Source of the DNA: Linnemannia schmuckeri
Taxonomy: Eukaryota; Mortierellomycota; Mortierellomycetes; Mortierellales; Mortierellaceae
Reading direction: 5' to 3'
Length of the DNA stretch: 64,000 bases
Assembly (NCBI GenBank): GCA_029449235.1
Contig: JANATG010000013.1
Span: 620,001-684,000 of the forward strand
How positions within the stretch are numbered: the first letter of the stretch is position 1; the number at the start of each line of letters is the position of its first letter. The notes below the pieces were generated by a model that searched no databases, was not told the DNA's origin, and worked only from the letters and a program-made list of their open reading frames with translations. The position numbers and the translations under genes are program-made. Below are positions 1-10,635 of this stretch, one piece after another.

Positions 1-38
1 TGGCAACAGACAGCGAGAAAAAATTAACAAAGAAATAC

Positions 39-902
39 CTTGTAAAGAGTCTCGTCCCAGATAGAGGTCCGGAAGGGTATCACCTGCAGTGGCAAGGATC
101 TTGTCTGCAGCTCAAGCACGCGCTCATTGTAAATCTTGTCACGCTGGTCCTCCTGAACGAGATCCATCTTATGAATCAAGCAAAAGATCTTTGCATCCTT
201 GGAATTCGTCAGAATGGCCTCGAGGCACGACTGGTAGTAATGCATATCCTTTTCCACATCCCGACTCTCGACGTCAAACACATAAATTAGCACCTCGACG
301 TTCTTGAAGATATGGTCGCGCTGCGAAGCAAAGTAGTTCTCCATGAATGCCTCCTGTCTATTGGGAGGTGAAAGATAAAAAGTAAATCGCGGTTTCAATA
401 TCAGCTGTTCGCGTTGCATGCAGACATTTGACTTATCAACTTCTTGTTCAAAGCGACTATGCAGGGTAGAGCCGAAGCAAAAGGGGATATCATACCCTCC
501 GCAGTCCCACAAGTTGAGGACCAAGTTTCCAAGGAAACGAACGTGCGAGTGTTCAACATCGACTAGAGGTGGAGCAAAATATGAAAGTGTGTACGTGAGA
601 AGTCAGTCATAATCCCGGGAAAGAAAGGTCGTGGCTTACTGTCCACATAAAGCGACGACAGAAAAAGGGGCTTACTGGTGGCTCCAAGACGACGAGTGTC
701 TCGTGCGATGTAGTTGGAAAAGATAATAGAGCGCATCGAAGTCTTGCCTGAGCCACTCTTGCCCATCAAAAGCACCTGTGCATTGAGTAGAAGCAGTAGG
801 ACACGGTTAGTCGATGACTCTCCGTTATGAGCGTATAGATGAGGTTGTCTGTCGCTAGGCGTGTGTACAATAAAGAAGACTTTGTCATACTTTCTTCTTC
901 AT
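39..902 (-). CDS. GTR1: Gtr1/RagA-type small GTPase, 3' end outside window
   Basis: Rag-family GTPase that, as a heterodimer with Gtr2/RagC, signals amino-acid sufficiency to TORC1 at the vacuole. Exons read 902-891, 775-676, 562-496 and 357-39, continuing past the left edge. Exon 1 is only 12 bases (MKKK) and joins in frame to VLLMGKSGSGKTS, the P-loop (residues about 9-17). WDCGGQ (56-61) is the G3 motif and is assembled across an intron. HKMD (122-125) replaces the NKxD G4 motif, as in Rag GTPases. The tiny first exon decides the start: the next in-frame Met (M8) lies at the edge of the P-loop. The C-terminal Roadblock-like domain is not in the window. Identity is very likely; exon borders are my inference. 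Confidence 0.9.
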
Positions 903-1869
903 GGCTGGTTGTGAGTTGGTATGTGAATGAGTGTAAGCGTGTGTGTGTGCTTAGTGCGTCGAAGGCCGCGAGGTGTAGTGTGAGCAAGAGAGAATGTCAA
1001 AGACGGGTGGATGGACAAGACAGATGCTATCTGCTGCCTTGTGCTCACGTTAGAGCAGAAAAGTAAAAAAACGAGCAGTCGCCGAAAGTTGGATAGGTCA
1101 CGTGTATGAGCTGTATTACAACATGGCCTAAACGTGGTGCCTGACACTAAGCTTGCACACTGTAGGACAAGCTTGGTGACCCAGTTAGCTCGGTCAACGA
1201 ACTACTGCATACGACATTCTGAATGGTCATAAAAAACTTATGGTCATTTGAAAACGCGGGATAGTGGATGTCGCGTTCTATGTGAAATAAATTGATAGAA
1301 AGAGGAGATACGAGAAAAGGGGTGAAGGCAAGGCACCGTGTTATCGGAGTGAGGTATTGGCAGGTTTTCTGACGCAATTAGATGAGTTCTCTATACATGT
1401 AGAGAAAACAACAGTCCCTCTATGTCGCCGACAAGCAAGAAAGTAACTTCAGTTCAGGATCGAGTCGCATCCCTATGTGTCTGCTTACCCTCACTTCTTT
1501 TTATCTTGTCATAACTGGGCGCACAGATTTTGGTGATGTCATTTGGATGTCACTAATTTCAACTTTTACGCGACTTGTCGTCCCTCTATTAGCTCAGGAA
1601 CCAATAAATCGTTTGGTATGGGTACCAGGGATCATGCCTATTGCATCATTGTACCCACAGAACACTCGATACTCGATCCATATCGAGGTTGGCTTAACGA
1701 GCAATGGACAGAAAAAGAGGGTTCAAGACTAGCACAAATATAAAAAGGCAGCTTTTCTCGTCCCAAATTCCTCATCAACAACTACAACTTTCACACCTCC
1801 AACCAACCTAGTAAACTAACAAACACACACTCCTCCTCCTCCCTTCCAATCCAACCACTCCAACACACA
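903..1869. other. intergenic region between GTR1 and CsbD-like gene
   Basis: Shared upstream region of two divergent genes. It holds a palindromic CACGTG at 1099-1104, a possible bHLH site on the GTR1 side, and a TATA box at 1739-1745 on the other side. I see no convincing coding sequence or RNA gene. Confidence 0.5.
1739..1745 (+). promoter_or_regulatory. TATA box of CsbD-like gene
   Basis: TATAAAA lies 131 bases before the ATG at 1870 and is followed by an A/C-rich leader (1770-1869). A clear TATA box fits an inducible gene such as a stress protein. The link is positional only. Confidence 0.5.
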
Positions 1870-2154
1870 ATGACTGACAGACTCCAGAACTCCGCCAACC
1901 AGGTCATCGGAGGCGCCAAGCAGACCATCGGAGAGGCCATCGGAAACCCCACCCTTGCAGGCGAAGGTGCCGCCCAGAAGACCCAGGGAGAGATTGCCCA
2001 GAAGGCCGCCGATGCAAAGATCCATGCCGAGGGTGTCGGACACTCCATCCAGGGCAACATCCAGTCCGCCGTCGGATCTGCCATCGGAAACCCTACCCTC
2101 CAGGCCAAGGGAGCTGCCAATCAAGCCCTCGGCAATGTCGAGCGCAACGTCTAA
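1870..2154 (+). CDS. CsbD-like stress-response protein
   Basis: Single-exon 94-residue protein of the CsbD-like type: small, charged, Gly/Ala/Gln-rich, with two imperfect repeats, QVIGGAKQTIGEAIGNPTL and a later SAVGSAIGNPTLQAKG. CsbD was first described as a sigma-B-controlled general stress protein of Bacillus. Fungal relatives are often strongly expressed under stress, but their biochemical role is unknown. There is no signal peptide or membrane segment. Codon use is strongly biased to C-ending codons, which suggests high expression. AATAAA follows at about 2244. The first ATG after an A/C-rich leader is the start. Confidence 0.85.
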   Translation: MTDRLQNSANQVIGGAKQTIGEAIGNPTLAGEGAAQKTQGEIAQKAADAKIHAEGVGHSIQGNIQSAVGSAIGNPTLQAKGAANQALGNVERNV

Positions 2155-2955
2155 GGCGAGATCTCTCCTTGACTCGGGGAGTCAAGTATCTTACCCATCT
2201 TCAGGAATATTACCAACAGTATGCCCCAACTTTTTATCTCTGTAAATAAATCATTCTCTCATTAACAAACCCCATTTACAGGTTGTGGAACATTACTGTT
2301 TAAACACGCATTGTTGATCAAATTGGACGAGTGAAGAGAGATAGGAAGATACCAAGTGCTTTCCCTGCCTTTTTCAATTGCATCGTGCATACTCAATTCA
2401 TAATCGACAGCTATATTTTGCCATAAATTGACTGGCGTTGCGACTCATGGGTGGTGGGTGTGTTCAGGCACGGAGGCGTAGCTGTTTAAAACACTCGAAA
2501 AGAAAGCTGTAGAACGGCGACAGAGGATGCTTGGAGATAATGACGAAAAGGAAGCTTTTCTTGCAAAAGTAGACAAGACTGAGTGAGCATTGAGGACAGC
2601 AACCAGCAAGGTAGCTTCTCTTTTTGTTCGCTTTGTTTATTAAGGCTGCGGATTCTTTTATTTCTTTGGTGGGTCGTGGGCACAGTTCTTTTCTTCCATA
2701 TGGATCAAAACCATCGATCCATTTGAATAGAAGATATGTGGCTTGTGTACTTCTGATAGGTGAGTGGCAAAGCAGTTGGTTCCCTTTTTTGTGCAAAGTG
2801 TGGACGCGGTCTGTTTGTCCCTTTAGTCCTTGTTCTTTTGTCGTCCATCACCCTTCTTATTTCTTCTTTCATTCATTGTTCTTTCTCCTCGCACAACCTT
2901 CCCTTCCGCTCCCCTCTTTGCACGAGAAACACACATACACACAACACATAGCAAC
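2155..2955. other. intergenic region between CsbD-like gene and DBP5
   Basis: Contains the 3' UTR of the CsbD-like gene (AATAAA near 2244) and the pyrimidine-rich leader of DBP5 (about 2800-2955). Open frames here are short, overlap on both strands and match nothing I know. Confidence 0.4.
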
Positions 2956-5492
2956 ATGTCAGGTAACAAAAGAAGAGGACAAAAAAAATAGACAATGCCA
3001 GCAACTCCCTCCCTTCGACCCTCCTCCTCTTCGTCACACCGTCCACAGTTGATCATGCCCTTATAATGTCCGAGAACGAATTCACTCTCTCCTTTCATCG
3101 CCAACTACGACTCATCGCTGACCCATAAAAACATAAAAAACCAACAACCCAACCCCAATCCCTTTCCCTCACATCCATCCCTTTGTCTCCAATCCTTATG
3201 TCAACTAAACAGCCGACCAGTCCACCGAACAAAGTATGTAATCCATTTGATCAGGCCACCAATGTGCATATTTGCGATTCATGTTAAAAAACTCTCTATT
3301 GTTTGGCGTGCTGACTTTTCGTTGCGTACTCTTATGGTTTCTCTTTCCCCCTGTACTTTTCCTCTGTAGTCGCCAATGATCTCAAGAACTTGAGCACCGG
3401 CCCTGCCGAAGATGCTGCCGATGGTAAATATACTTCTGGTCTAGTCCACTCTCTGAAAAGGGTTTAAAATGCAACCACCTTTCCACCGAAGAGAGGTGTG
3501 AGGTACCTTATCTTCCCAAACAGAATATAAAAACCACACTCTTTTAAGCTGACTTTTACGCATAACCTTCAATTGCCTGTTACGACCATTTGTTTTATTA
3601 GAGGTCCTGACTGCTGAGGAACGTGCCACTGATTTGCTCGAGTCCTCGTACAGCGTCGTCGTCAAGCTGGCCGACCAGCAGGCCGATGCCAACTCTCCTC
3701 TTTACTCTGCAAAGTCTTTTGAAGAGCTTGGCCTGTAAGTTCGACCAACACCCTTGTTATTCAGCACCATAGTACTTGACTCTCCCTTGTTATTATTTAC
3801 ATGCATCACGTACTTTCGGAGCTAATTATTATGCCATTCTTCTCTCTCGAATAATAAAAAGCCACGAGGACTTGCTCAAGGGTATCTACAACATGAAGTT
3901 CGCCAAGCCCTCCAAAATCCAGGAGCGCGCACTGCCCCTGCTTTTGCAGAACCCGTACGTAGATTTACAATGGATTGTACTTGGAGCTCTCCAATGCGCA
4001 TGAAGGATTGCTGGTTCTGGACTTGTAACCGTATCTTGCGCCTTGCTAATAATATTATCTCTCCTTTTTGCTATGTTATCATAATCGAACATCAGTCCCA
4101 GGAACATGATTGCTCAGTCCCAGTCCGGAACCGGAAAGACTGCCGCCTTTGCTCTTACTATTTTGAGTCGCATCAACTATGATCTCCACGCCCCCCAGGT
4201 AACAATATTACTAATCTCAGAAGAGGCAATTGAAGGAGCAATCAAGTGCTACCAAAGGAGAGACTAGCAGACTTACCTTTATTCAACCACCTTTTCCTTC
4301 TAGGCTTTGGTTTTGTCGCCTTCGCGTGAGTTGGCTCGTCAGACCATGGAGGTCATTCAGGAGATGGGTAAGTTCACTCAGGTCACCACTGCTCAGGCTA
4401 TCAAAGACGAGACCTTGCCTCCCAAGGTCAACTCGCACATCATTGTCGGTACCCCCGGTACCGTCTCTGATTTGATCAAGCGTCGTGTCATTGACGCCAA
4501 GAACATTCGCCTTTATGTTTTGGACGAGGCCGATAACATGTTGGACATGCAGGGTCTTGGCGATCAGAGCCGCAACTTGAAAAGGTATAAAAAAACACAA
4601 AATTTGGTCTCTAATTAATCTTTTGATCTGCACTATGCCCTGGATAGAGAATGTCAGTGCTAACAAGCTGTATTTTTTGTGTGAATGTAGACTTTTGCCC
4701 CGCGACTGCCAGATCGTTCTCTTCTCGGCCACTTGGGCTGATCGTGTCCGTCAGTTCGCCCACGAGATTGCCCCCAAGGCCAACGAGATCACCCTCAAGC
4801 CTGAAGAACTCTCTGTAGACGGCATTAAGCAGTTCTACGTCGACTGCCGTAGCCAGTCCAAGGAGAACAAGAACCAAAAGTACGACATTTTGGTCGGTCT
4901 TTACTCCCTCCTTACCGTCTCCCAGTCCATTATCTTCGTCAAGGTAAAAGCTCTTTTTATTGAGATTGAGGCGCAAATATTCGCTACAAGCAACAAACAA
5001 AAGAGCGACGACAGTTAACAAGATTTTTATATGTTATGATGGAAACCCCTCCTCGAATAGAAACGTGAGACTGCAGACGAAATTGCGCAAAAGATGTCGG
5101 AGAAGCATCACGCCGTCGTCTCGCTCCACGGAAAGTTGGAGGCCGCACAGCGTGACGAAGTCATCGACTCGTTCCGTGCCGGAAAATCCAAGGTCCTGAT
5201 CACAACCAACGTCATTGCCCGTGGTATCGACATTGCCAACGTCAACATGGTGGTCAACTATGACATGCCCACAGACCAGTATGGCCGTCCCGACCCCGAG
5301 ACTTACCTCCACCGTATCGGTCGCACGGGTCGTTTTGGCCGCACTGGTGTTTCGGTCAACTTCGTGCACGACAACAAGTCGATGCAGGTCATGAACGATA
5401 TCGAGGCCCATTTCGATCGAAAGATGGTTGCCCTTCCCGATGACCTTGATGAGGCTGAGGAGATTATCAAGAAGGCCATGAAGTCTACCTAA
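2956..5492 (+). CDS. DBP5: DEAD-box ATP-dependent RNA helicase Dbp5
   Basis: mRNA-export helicase that remodels mRNPs on the cytoplasmic face of the nuclear pore, in other organisms activated by Gle1 and inositol hexakisphosphate. Exons: 2956-2962, 3213-3233, 3370-3423, 3602-3734, 3862-3954, 4096-4198, 4304-4584, 4691-4943 and 5061-5492, giving 458 residues, close to the family length. Visible motifs: Q-motif region FAKPSKIQERALP, motif I AQSQSGTGKT (109-118), motif II DEAD (211-214) inside VLDEADNMLD, motif III SAT (243-245), ARGID (368-372) and HRIGRTGR (399-406). DEADNMLD followed by QGLGDQ is characteristic of Dbp5 rather than of eIF4A. The first exon is just seven bases (ATG TCA G), so the start depends on that donor. 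Intron lengths run from about 76 to 250 bases. Confidence 0.95.
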
Positions 5493-5984
5493 GTCAAGTG
5501 GTTTTTTATTATTTTCCTCATATCACCCACGCAAAACCAAACACACAAAACTCCCCCTCCTCCCCCTTTTTTTTAGTCGTTTGTCAATAAAAATATGAAA
5601 AACTGTAGGATCTTTTTTTGCAAGAAAGACCCCGATTCACGGTTGCAAAGAGGCAAAGAGATAAAGAAAAAAAAAAAGAGTGGACCATCTTTATTGAAAG
5701 CTATTGCTCCACATGTAATGCTAAAAAAAAAAGTCCTGTCCTATTCGTCCAAGTTACTCCATTTTGTCCTCCTGTTCCTTTTTTTTGTACCCTGCAAATT
5801 TTTCAATCAATCCGATCGGGGTAGGATAAGAGATTGAAAAGGGCAAGAGCGCAAGGCAGACGTACTTGGAGCCAAGAGGAAGAGACGTAAGACGAGGGCT
5901 TTTGCCCCTGTTTTGTTGCTTGTTGGTTGTTTGTTTGATGGGGTAGTTGTAGATGTGATATCGTTGTTGTCCCTTGCATCCGTT
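5493..5984. other. convergent 3' region of DBP5 and RAD6
   Basis: A/T-rich 3' UTR space between two convergent genes with several A-runs (for example near 5668 and 5731). AATAAA follows DBP5 at about 5585. No gene seen. Confidence 0.4.
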
Positions 5985-7648
5985 TTACGACTCCCAGGAG
6001 GTTTCTACGATCTCACGAACACGACGCGTGTACTCCTTGCGGTTCTCCCGGTAGAGGTTGGCAGCTTCGGCATTGGCGGGGGAGTTGGGGTTGGGATCGT
6101 GAAGAAGGGACTGGATCGAAGTCAGGATCGCTGCCACATCGTAGGTGGGCGACCATCGGTTCTGCAGGATATCCAGACACAGCTCTCCATTCGCATAGAC
6201 GTTCGGGTGAAACATTTTGGACACAAACTTGACAGTTGGTGGTTTGTTTGGGTACGTCTCGTCAAACTGAAGGAGTAACTTGAACGTCCCGTCCTCAAAC
6301 GGAGTATCGCCTAATAAAGATATGATTAATTTTAAAGAAGAATTAAGAACAAAATGGATGGTCAATGACAGGTCACTTTTAGTAAGCAAACAGAAACAAC
6401 GACATTGCTTAGCAACTCTGTAAAACCAATGCAATGCAGACAAATAGACAAACAAAATGGAGATGAAAATTAGAGAGGAAAGAGCAGCAGAGGAGGCGGC
6501 ATAGATCCAAAGAACAAATAAGCAAAAAAAGGTAGAGTTGATGGAGAATGGTGAAGGTAAGCGGAGATGATTCGATTTGGTCCGCTTTCTTTTTCATTTG
6601 CTTTGCATATTTGGTGTATCATTGCTTAGGTGTTTTTTCTTCCTCTGCATTTTGTGTCCTCCAATGTCATTTGCGCTTCGTCGTACGGCCCCCTCTTTCT
6701 CTCCTCTTCTGTCTCACTCTCCTTTCTATCTCCTGATCCAAAAAAGTGCTGCGATGTGTCTGATGCTAGGGCGGGCACAAGTAGAGGAAAAGGGAGAGGG
6801 GACTAGATTGATCTCTTTTTGTAGTCGATTCTTTGAACTCTGTTTCCCGCCTTGCGTTGACAATCTGCCCAGCCCTTTATTATGTTGTATTCACCCTCAC
6901 CTCTTGCCCTGCCCTGCCATTTGCCCTGCCCTACCTTCTCCGCGCCAGTCCATGCACAACCCACACTTGTCTGATTTCCTTCTCCAGTTTGCATAAGCGC
7001 AATAGTAATAATAAAAAAGAAGAGAGCTAAATGTTCTAGGGGTTGAGCAACAAGGTGCGCTGCATCGTTTTGTTTTGGTTGCTGTTCTTGTGTCCTACCC
7101 AACTTGGAGGCGGGAGAGGGTCAAGTGCTTTTGTTTTGCTGAACACAGCCCGCTGCGGTTTCGATATATATATATTTTTCATGCTTCACTTTTGTTGATT
7201 GATTGGCAAAAAAAAGGACACTGAAGAACCAGACACCAAACCACAACATCAGGTGCCTCTTATCGACACTGTGTATGTTGTCGCTTGGTGGACAATAAGA
7301 GAACAAAAGGCTGGGCGGACGAACAATAAGGAAGAAGGGATTCACACTTGTGTTTGTTACCCTCCATTCGTTTTCGGATTCCTGAGTCCATTTGTTTCTG
7401 CAATCACAATAACCCACATTAAGAGACGAATGAGAAGTCTCTCCATTATTTGTCCTCCTTTGCCCCTCTCCTTTCCAGTGTGCACAATATAACAAAAACG
7501 TTCTGCATTGAGGTTTACCTGGTCCAAAGATGACGGCGTTCCAGAGCATGATGTTGTCGGAGCATGGTGCGCCCGAGATGCCGCCTGGGGGATCGCTCTG
7601 CAAACGCTTAAAGTCTTTCATCAGACGGCGGCGAGAAGGTGTCGACAT
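5985..7648 (-). CDS. RAD6: Ubiquitin-conjugating enzyme E2 Rad6/Ubc2
   Basis: E2 enzyme that, with Rad18 and Bre1-type E3 ligases, ubiquitinates PCNA (DNA damage tolerance) and histone H2B. Two exons, 7648-7519 and 6310-5985, give 151 residues. The N-terminus MSTPSRRRLMKDFKRLQ is near identical to animal UBE2A/B. HPN is at 78-80 and the catalytic Cys88 sits in NGELCLDILQ. The protein ends soon after SWES, so like the animal and fission-yeast proteins it lacks the acidic tail of budding-yeast Rad6. The single intron splits Gly44 (G|GC) and is 1,208 bases, far longer than the others here. It lies convergent to DBP5. Confidence 0.95.
6311..7518 (-). other. long RAD6 intron
   Basis: 1,208-base intron with GT donor (7518-7517) and AG acceptor (6312-6311). 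It holds pyrimidine-rich and A/T-rich stretches and short overlapping frames on both strands, none resembling a protein. Other introns in the window are mostly 50-250 bases. Confidence 0.75.
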
Positions 7649-8076
7649 TGTTCCTGCTGTCGGTTATGTGTTGTTGTTTTTTAGTTATGGGTAATGAGAG
7701 TAATAAGAGAAGAAGAAATAGGGTTGTGTTGTTGCGCGTTCAAGGACGGTTATTTGAATTGTCGGAAGTAGGTGCGAAGGCGGACTCTGAAGCCGAGAAA
7801 AGGGGAACAGATGAATTGAGACGGTGTGTCTTCGCTTTTTGTTTTTGTTTGTTTTGTTTGTTTAAGGATGGCTGTTGTTGCCGCTGTTGTTGGTGGTGGT
7901 GGTGTGAGTGGAGTGGAAGAAGAAGACTAATTAGATGAAGAAAAAGAAAAGAAAAGAAAAAAAAAAAAAAAAAAAAAAAGAATTGAGCAGCGAGCAGCTG
8001 GTCGTTTTTCTATTGTGCTTCCAGTCACCTGACATATTGCAACATCTGGCTATCTATTTTTTTTTTTGAGCGCTGC
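7649..8076. other. intergenic region RAD6 / Dsc3-like gene
   Basis: RAD6 upstream region and 3' end of the next minus-strand gene. It holds a 23-base A run at 7957-7979 preceded by AAAAG repeats. No gene seen. Confidence 0.4.
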
Positions 8077-8810
8077 TCAGTAGTAAAGGTGGAGCACGCC
8101 AAATCCAACGTTGATCATCATGCCCGCAATGATGCCTATCCGCAGACAAATGGGAGAGGAGAACAAAGGAGAAAATATCGGGTCAGCACGAGATGCTTGG
8201 CTATTCAAGGACAAACATCCAACAGTCAGCATCCCAAAAGCGAAACAAAAGCACACTTACCCATCTGCTGCCGCCGTGAAAAGGTCGCCTCCTTGAACCA
8301 GAACAGCACGATCAAGCCCATAAAGAAGCCAAGCATCAGGCCCCATACCATCTCGCCATAGCTACCCTCCACTATTGGTTAAATGATGTAATAGAAAAAT
8401 AAACAAAAATTCCATTTTTAATATTCATCCGTTCATGCACAACATACACAACGCCCTCAATCCTCAAAAACCATATCCACTGTTCTTCCAAACATATGCG
8501 CACATGCCACATTCTAAGAAAAGGGAACGAACAGACCAACAATAGACAATAAAAAAACTTACGTCCTTCAGGTAGTGTCTCTGCCCCATGTTGGTCAATC
8601 CATTCTTCCTCGATCCGCCTTGCCCTCGCACTCGCATCCTCGTCCTGATCCAGGCCCACTGCAATACCGTTTTCACCTACTGTGGACGTGACAGTCCCTC
8701 GACTCGCATGAAACTGTCGTCGAATCGACCGGATCTCGTCCTCGCTGAATCCAGCTTCCCGTAACCGATCAAATCCTGTGGCCTGTGGAGCCATAATGGG
8801 CGAAAGCTCC

Positions 8811-8842
<32 letters not shown>

Positions 8843-10282
8843 ATCATAGTCGGCTCCAACTTGTGCTTCATCCTCGTCCTCACTCGCTCTGCCATCCTCG
8901 CGACGGTGTCGAGATCCATGCCGTCTACTACTACTACTATTACCACCACCACTACTTCCCGGGAGGGACAATGGACTCGATGCACCAACTCGTACTGCTG
9001 CTGCTGCCGCTGCTGAACTGCTTGATTGTGACGGTATATGGGATGCGTTTAGGCCACGACTCCTGGATGGCCGGCTTGGTCCATCTCTCCGCAGCCTTCC
9101 GCTTGTACTGTTGTTGCTGTTGTTGCCTACACCGGTTGCTACAGCTTTGCCCTTTCTCACCGCCGTTGGGCCCGCCGGCTGTGCAGGTGGGAAGTCCGAA
9201 AGCGAGCATAGGAAATAAATAGGTCCTGTTTGGACGGGTATGCTAATGGTCGAAGTTGAGGTCAGGTTCTTGTTGTTGCCGTGACTCGAAGCATCAGAAG
9301 GTATATCGATTATTACATGGCCGCCACCACCGCCAGACGAAAGCGGATGTGTGACTGTTGCTGTTGTTGCTGATGGCGGTGACGGTGACAGTTTTGAGGC
9401 TGTATTAGATGTTGTCATGGTGGAGACATGAGTCGGTAAGATTGATCCCAATGAAGTATGTGTCCTGACAGTTGGCGGTGTCGACTTTTCTCCGCTCGTC
9501 CTGGAGGCGATTCCTGCAAGGATATTGTTAGCTGCGGCTTCGACAGCCTCAACGGATGATGAAAGTCGTGACTGGTGGTGTTGGTGAGGCACTTCGACTT
9601 GAGTGAAGAGCGATTTTGGCAATGACTCGATCAACGTCTTGTTGTCGATCAAGATCTTGCCGGAGTGAATCAGTCGCAAGTACTTGTTCTCGATCGACGG
9701 CCGCGCCTCTTTTATCTACCAACAAGAGTTGAGAGAAATGTTCAAGAAAAAAACAACGTGTAAATGTTCTTTTCGATTTGACTGTAAGATTTGGCGTCCG
9801 TAGTTTAATGTCTTTCTTCAAGGCTCAGTTAGACTTACTTTATCCTTGACTTGCTCTATAGTATCTGTCCTCGGAACCCGTAGACTCAGATCCTGTTCCT
9901 CTCCAAACCGAATGTTGATCTCCAAGTCAGCATTCTCTTCCGTTCTGGACCCTTGCACTTGATCCTGACTCTGCCGTCGAGTCTGACCTGTTTGTTCATG
10001 TGATTGTTCGTCTTCTTGGCGTCGCTGGTCAACCTCTGCACTGCCTGGTCCTTGCGTAGGGGATCCTTCTGCAGCGTCGTCATCTTCATCTAAGCGACTA
10101 TATCCTTGACGATTACTGTTGCTTCCCCTTGTCAAGGCTGCCAGTGTTGCGGCTGCGACTGAGCCAGTCCGCCGAGTACGTGGAGGCGGAGGTACCGAGT
10201 GGATGGCGGATGTGGTGGTGTTGTTGTTGCTGGAAGCCTCATCCTCACTGTCGCTTGCGTCGTTCACTCTAGCATAGCTCAT
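8077..10282 (-). CDS. DSC3: Dsc3-like ubiquitin-like-domain membrane protein of the Dsc E3 ligase
   Basis: Probable Golgi/endosome Dsc ubiquitin-ligase subunit. In fission yeast and Aspergillus this complex activates SREBP and clears orphan membrane proteins. Exons 10282-9839, 9715-8563, 8371-8261 and 8135-8077 give 588 residues. After an acidic, low-complexity start comes a ubiquitin-like fold (about 118-180: INIRFG, RVPRTDTIEQVKDKI, LRLIHSGKIL). A long Ser/Gly/His-rich linker carries a Glu run encoded by a CTC repeat near 8811-8840. The DUF2407 C-terminal signature follows (GFDRLREAGFSEDEIRSIRR), then two membrane helices (about 540-558 and 570-587). The protein ends two residues after the last helix. 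It is longer than known Dsc3 proteins because of the linker. The domain order is what supports the call. Confidence 0.8.
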
Positions 10283-10635
10283 TTGAGTTCGCTTATCCTT
10301 GTCCTTGCGCCGCAGTGTTCTCGAATGAAGTTGTGAGTTTGTCGAATGGGTTGATGCGAAGGATGAAATAAAGAGAAGAATGTGAAGTTCACTCCCTCCC
10401 TCATCACACCAACGTGGAGCATCCTGCGGCCAGCCCAAAAATGTGACTGTAAGACTACCCCAGCAAAAATGGAATTTTTTTTTTTTTTTTTTTTTTTGGT
10501 GGCGAGGCTTTTTTTCAGGCACGCAGGAAGTTCACGCTCAAACAACCATCGTTGCTTTTTTTTTTATTAAAAGTACAAAGAGTGTGATTAAGATATCAAG
10601 ATTAAAGTAGAAGTAAATGTTTGTAGGTTTGCGTT
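10283..10635. other. intergenic region Dsc3-like gene / ERF2
   Basis: Dsc3-like upstream region on the minus strand, with a 23-base T run at 10475-10497. No gene seen. Confidence 0.4.

Noticed and set aside
8863..9222. Plus-strand frames across the Dsc3-like gene
   Set aside because: They are antisense shadows of its low-complexity coding repeats; the minus-strand frame carries recognisable domains.
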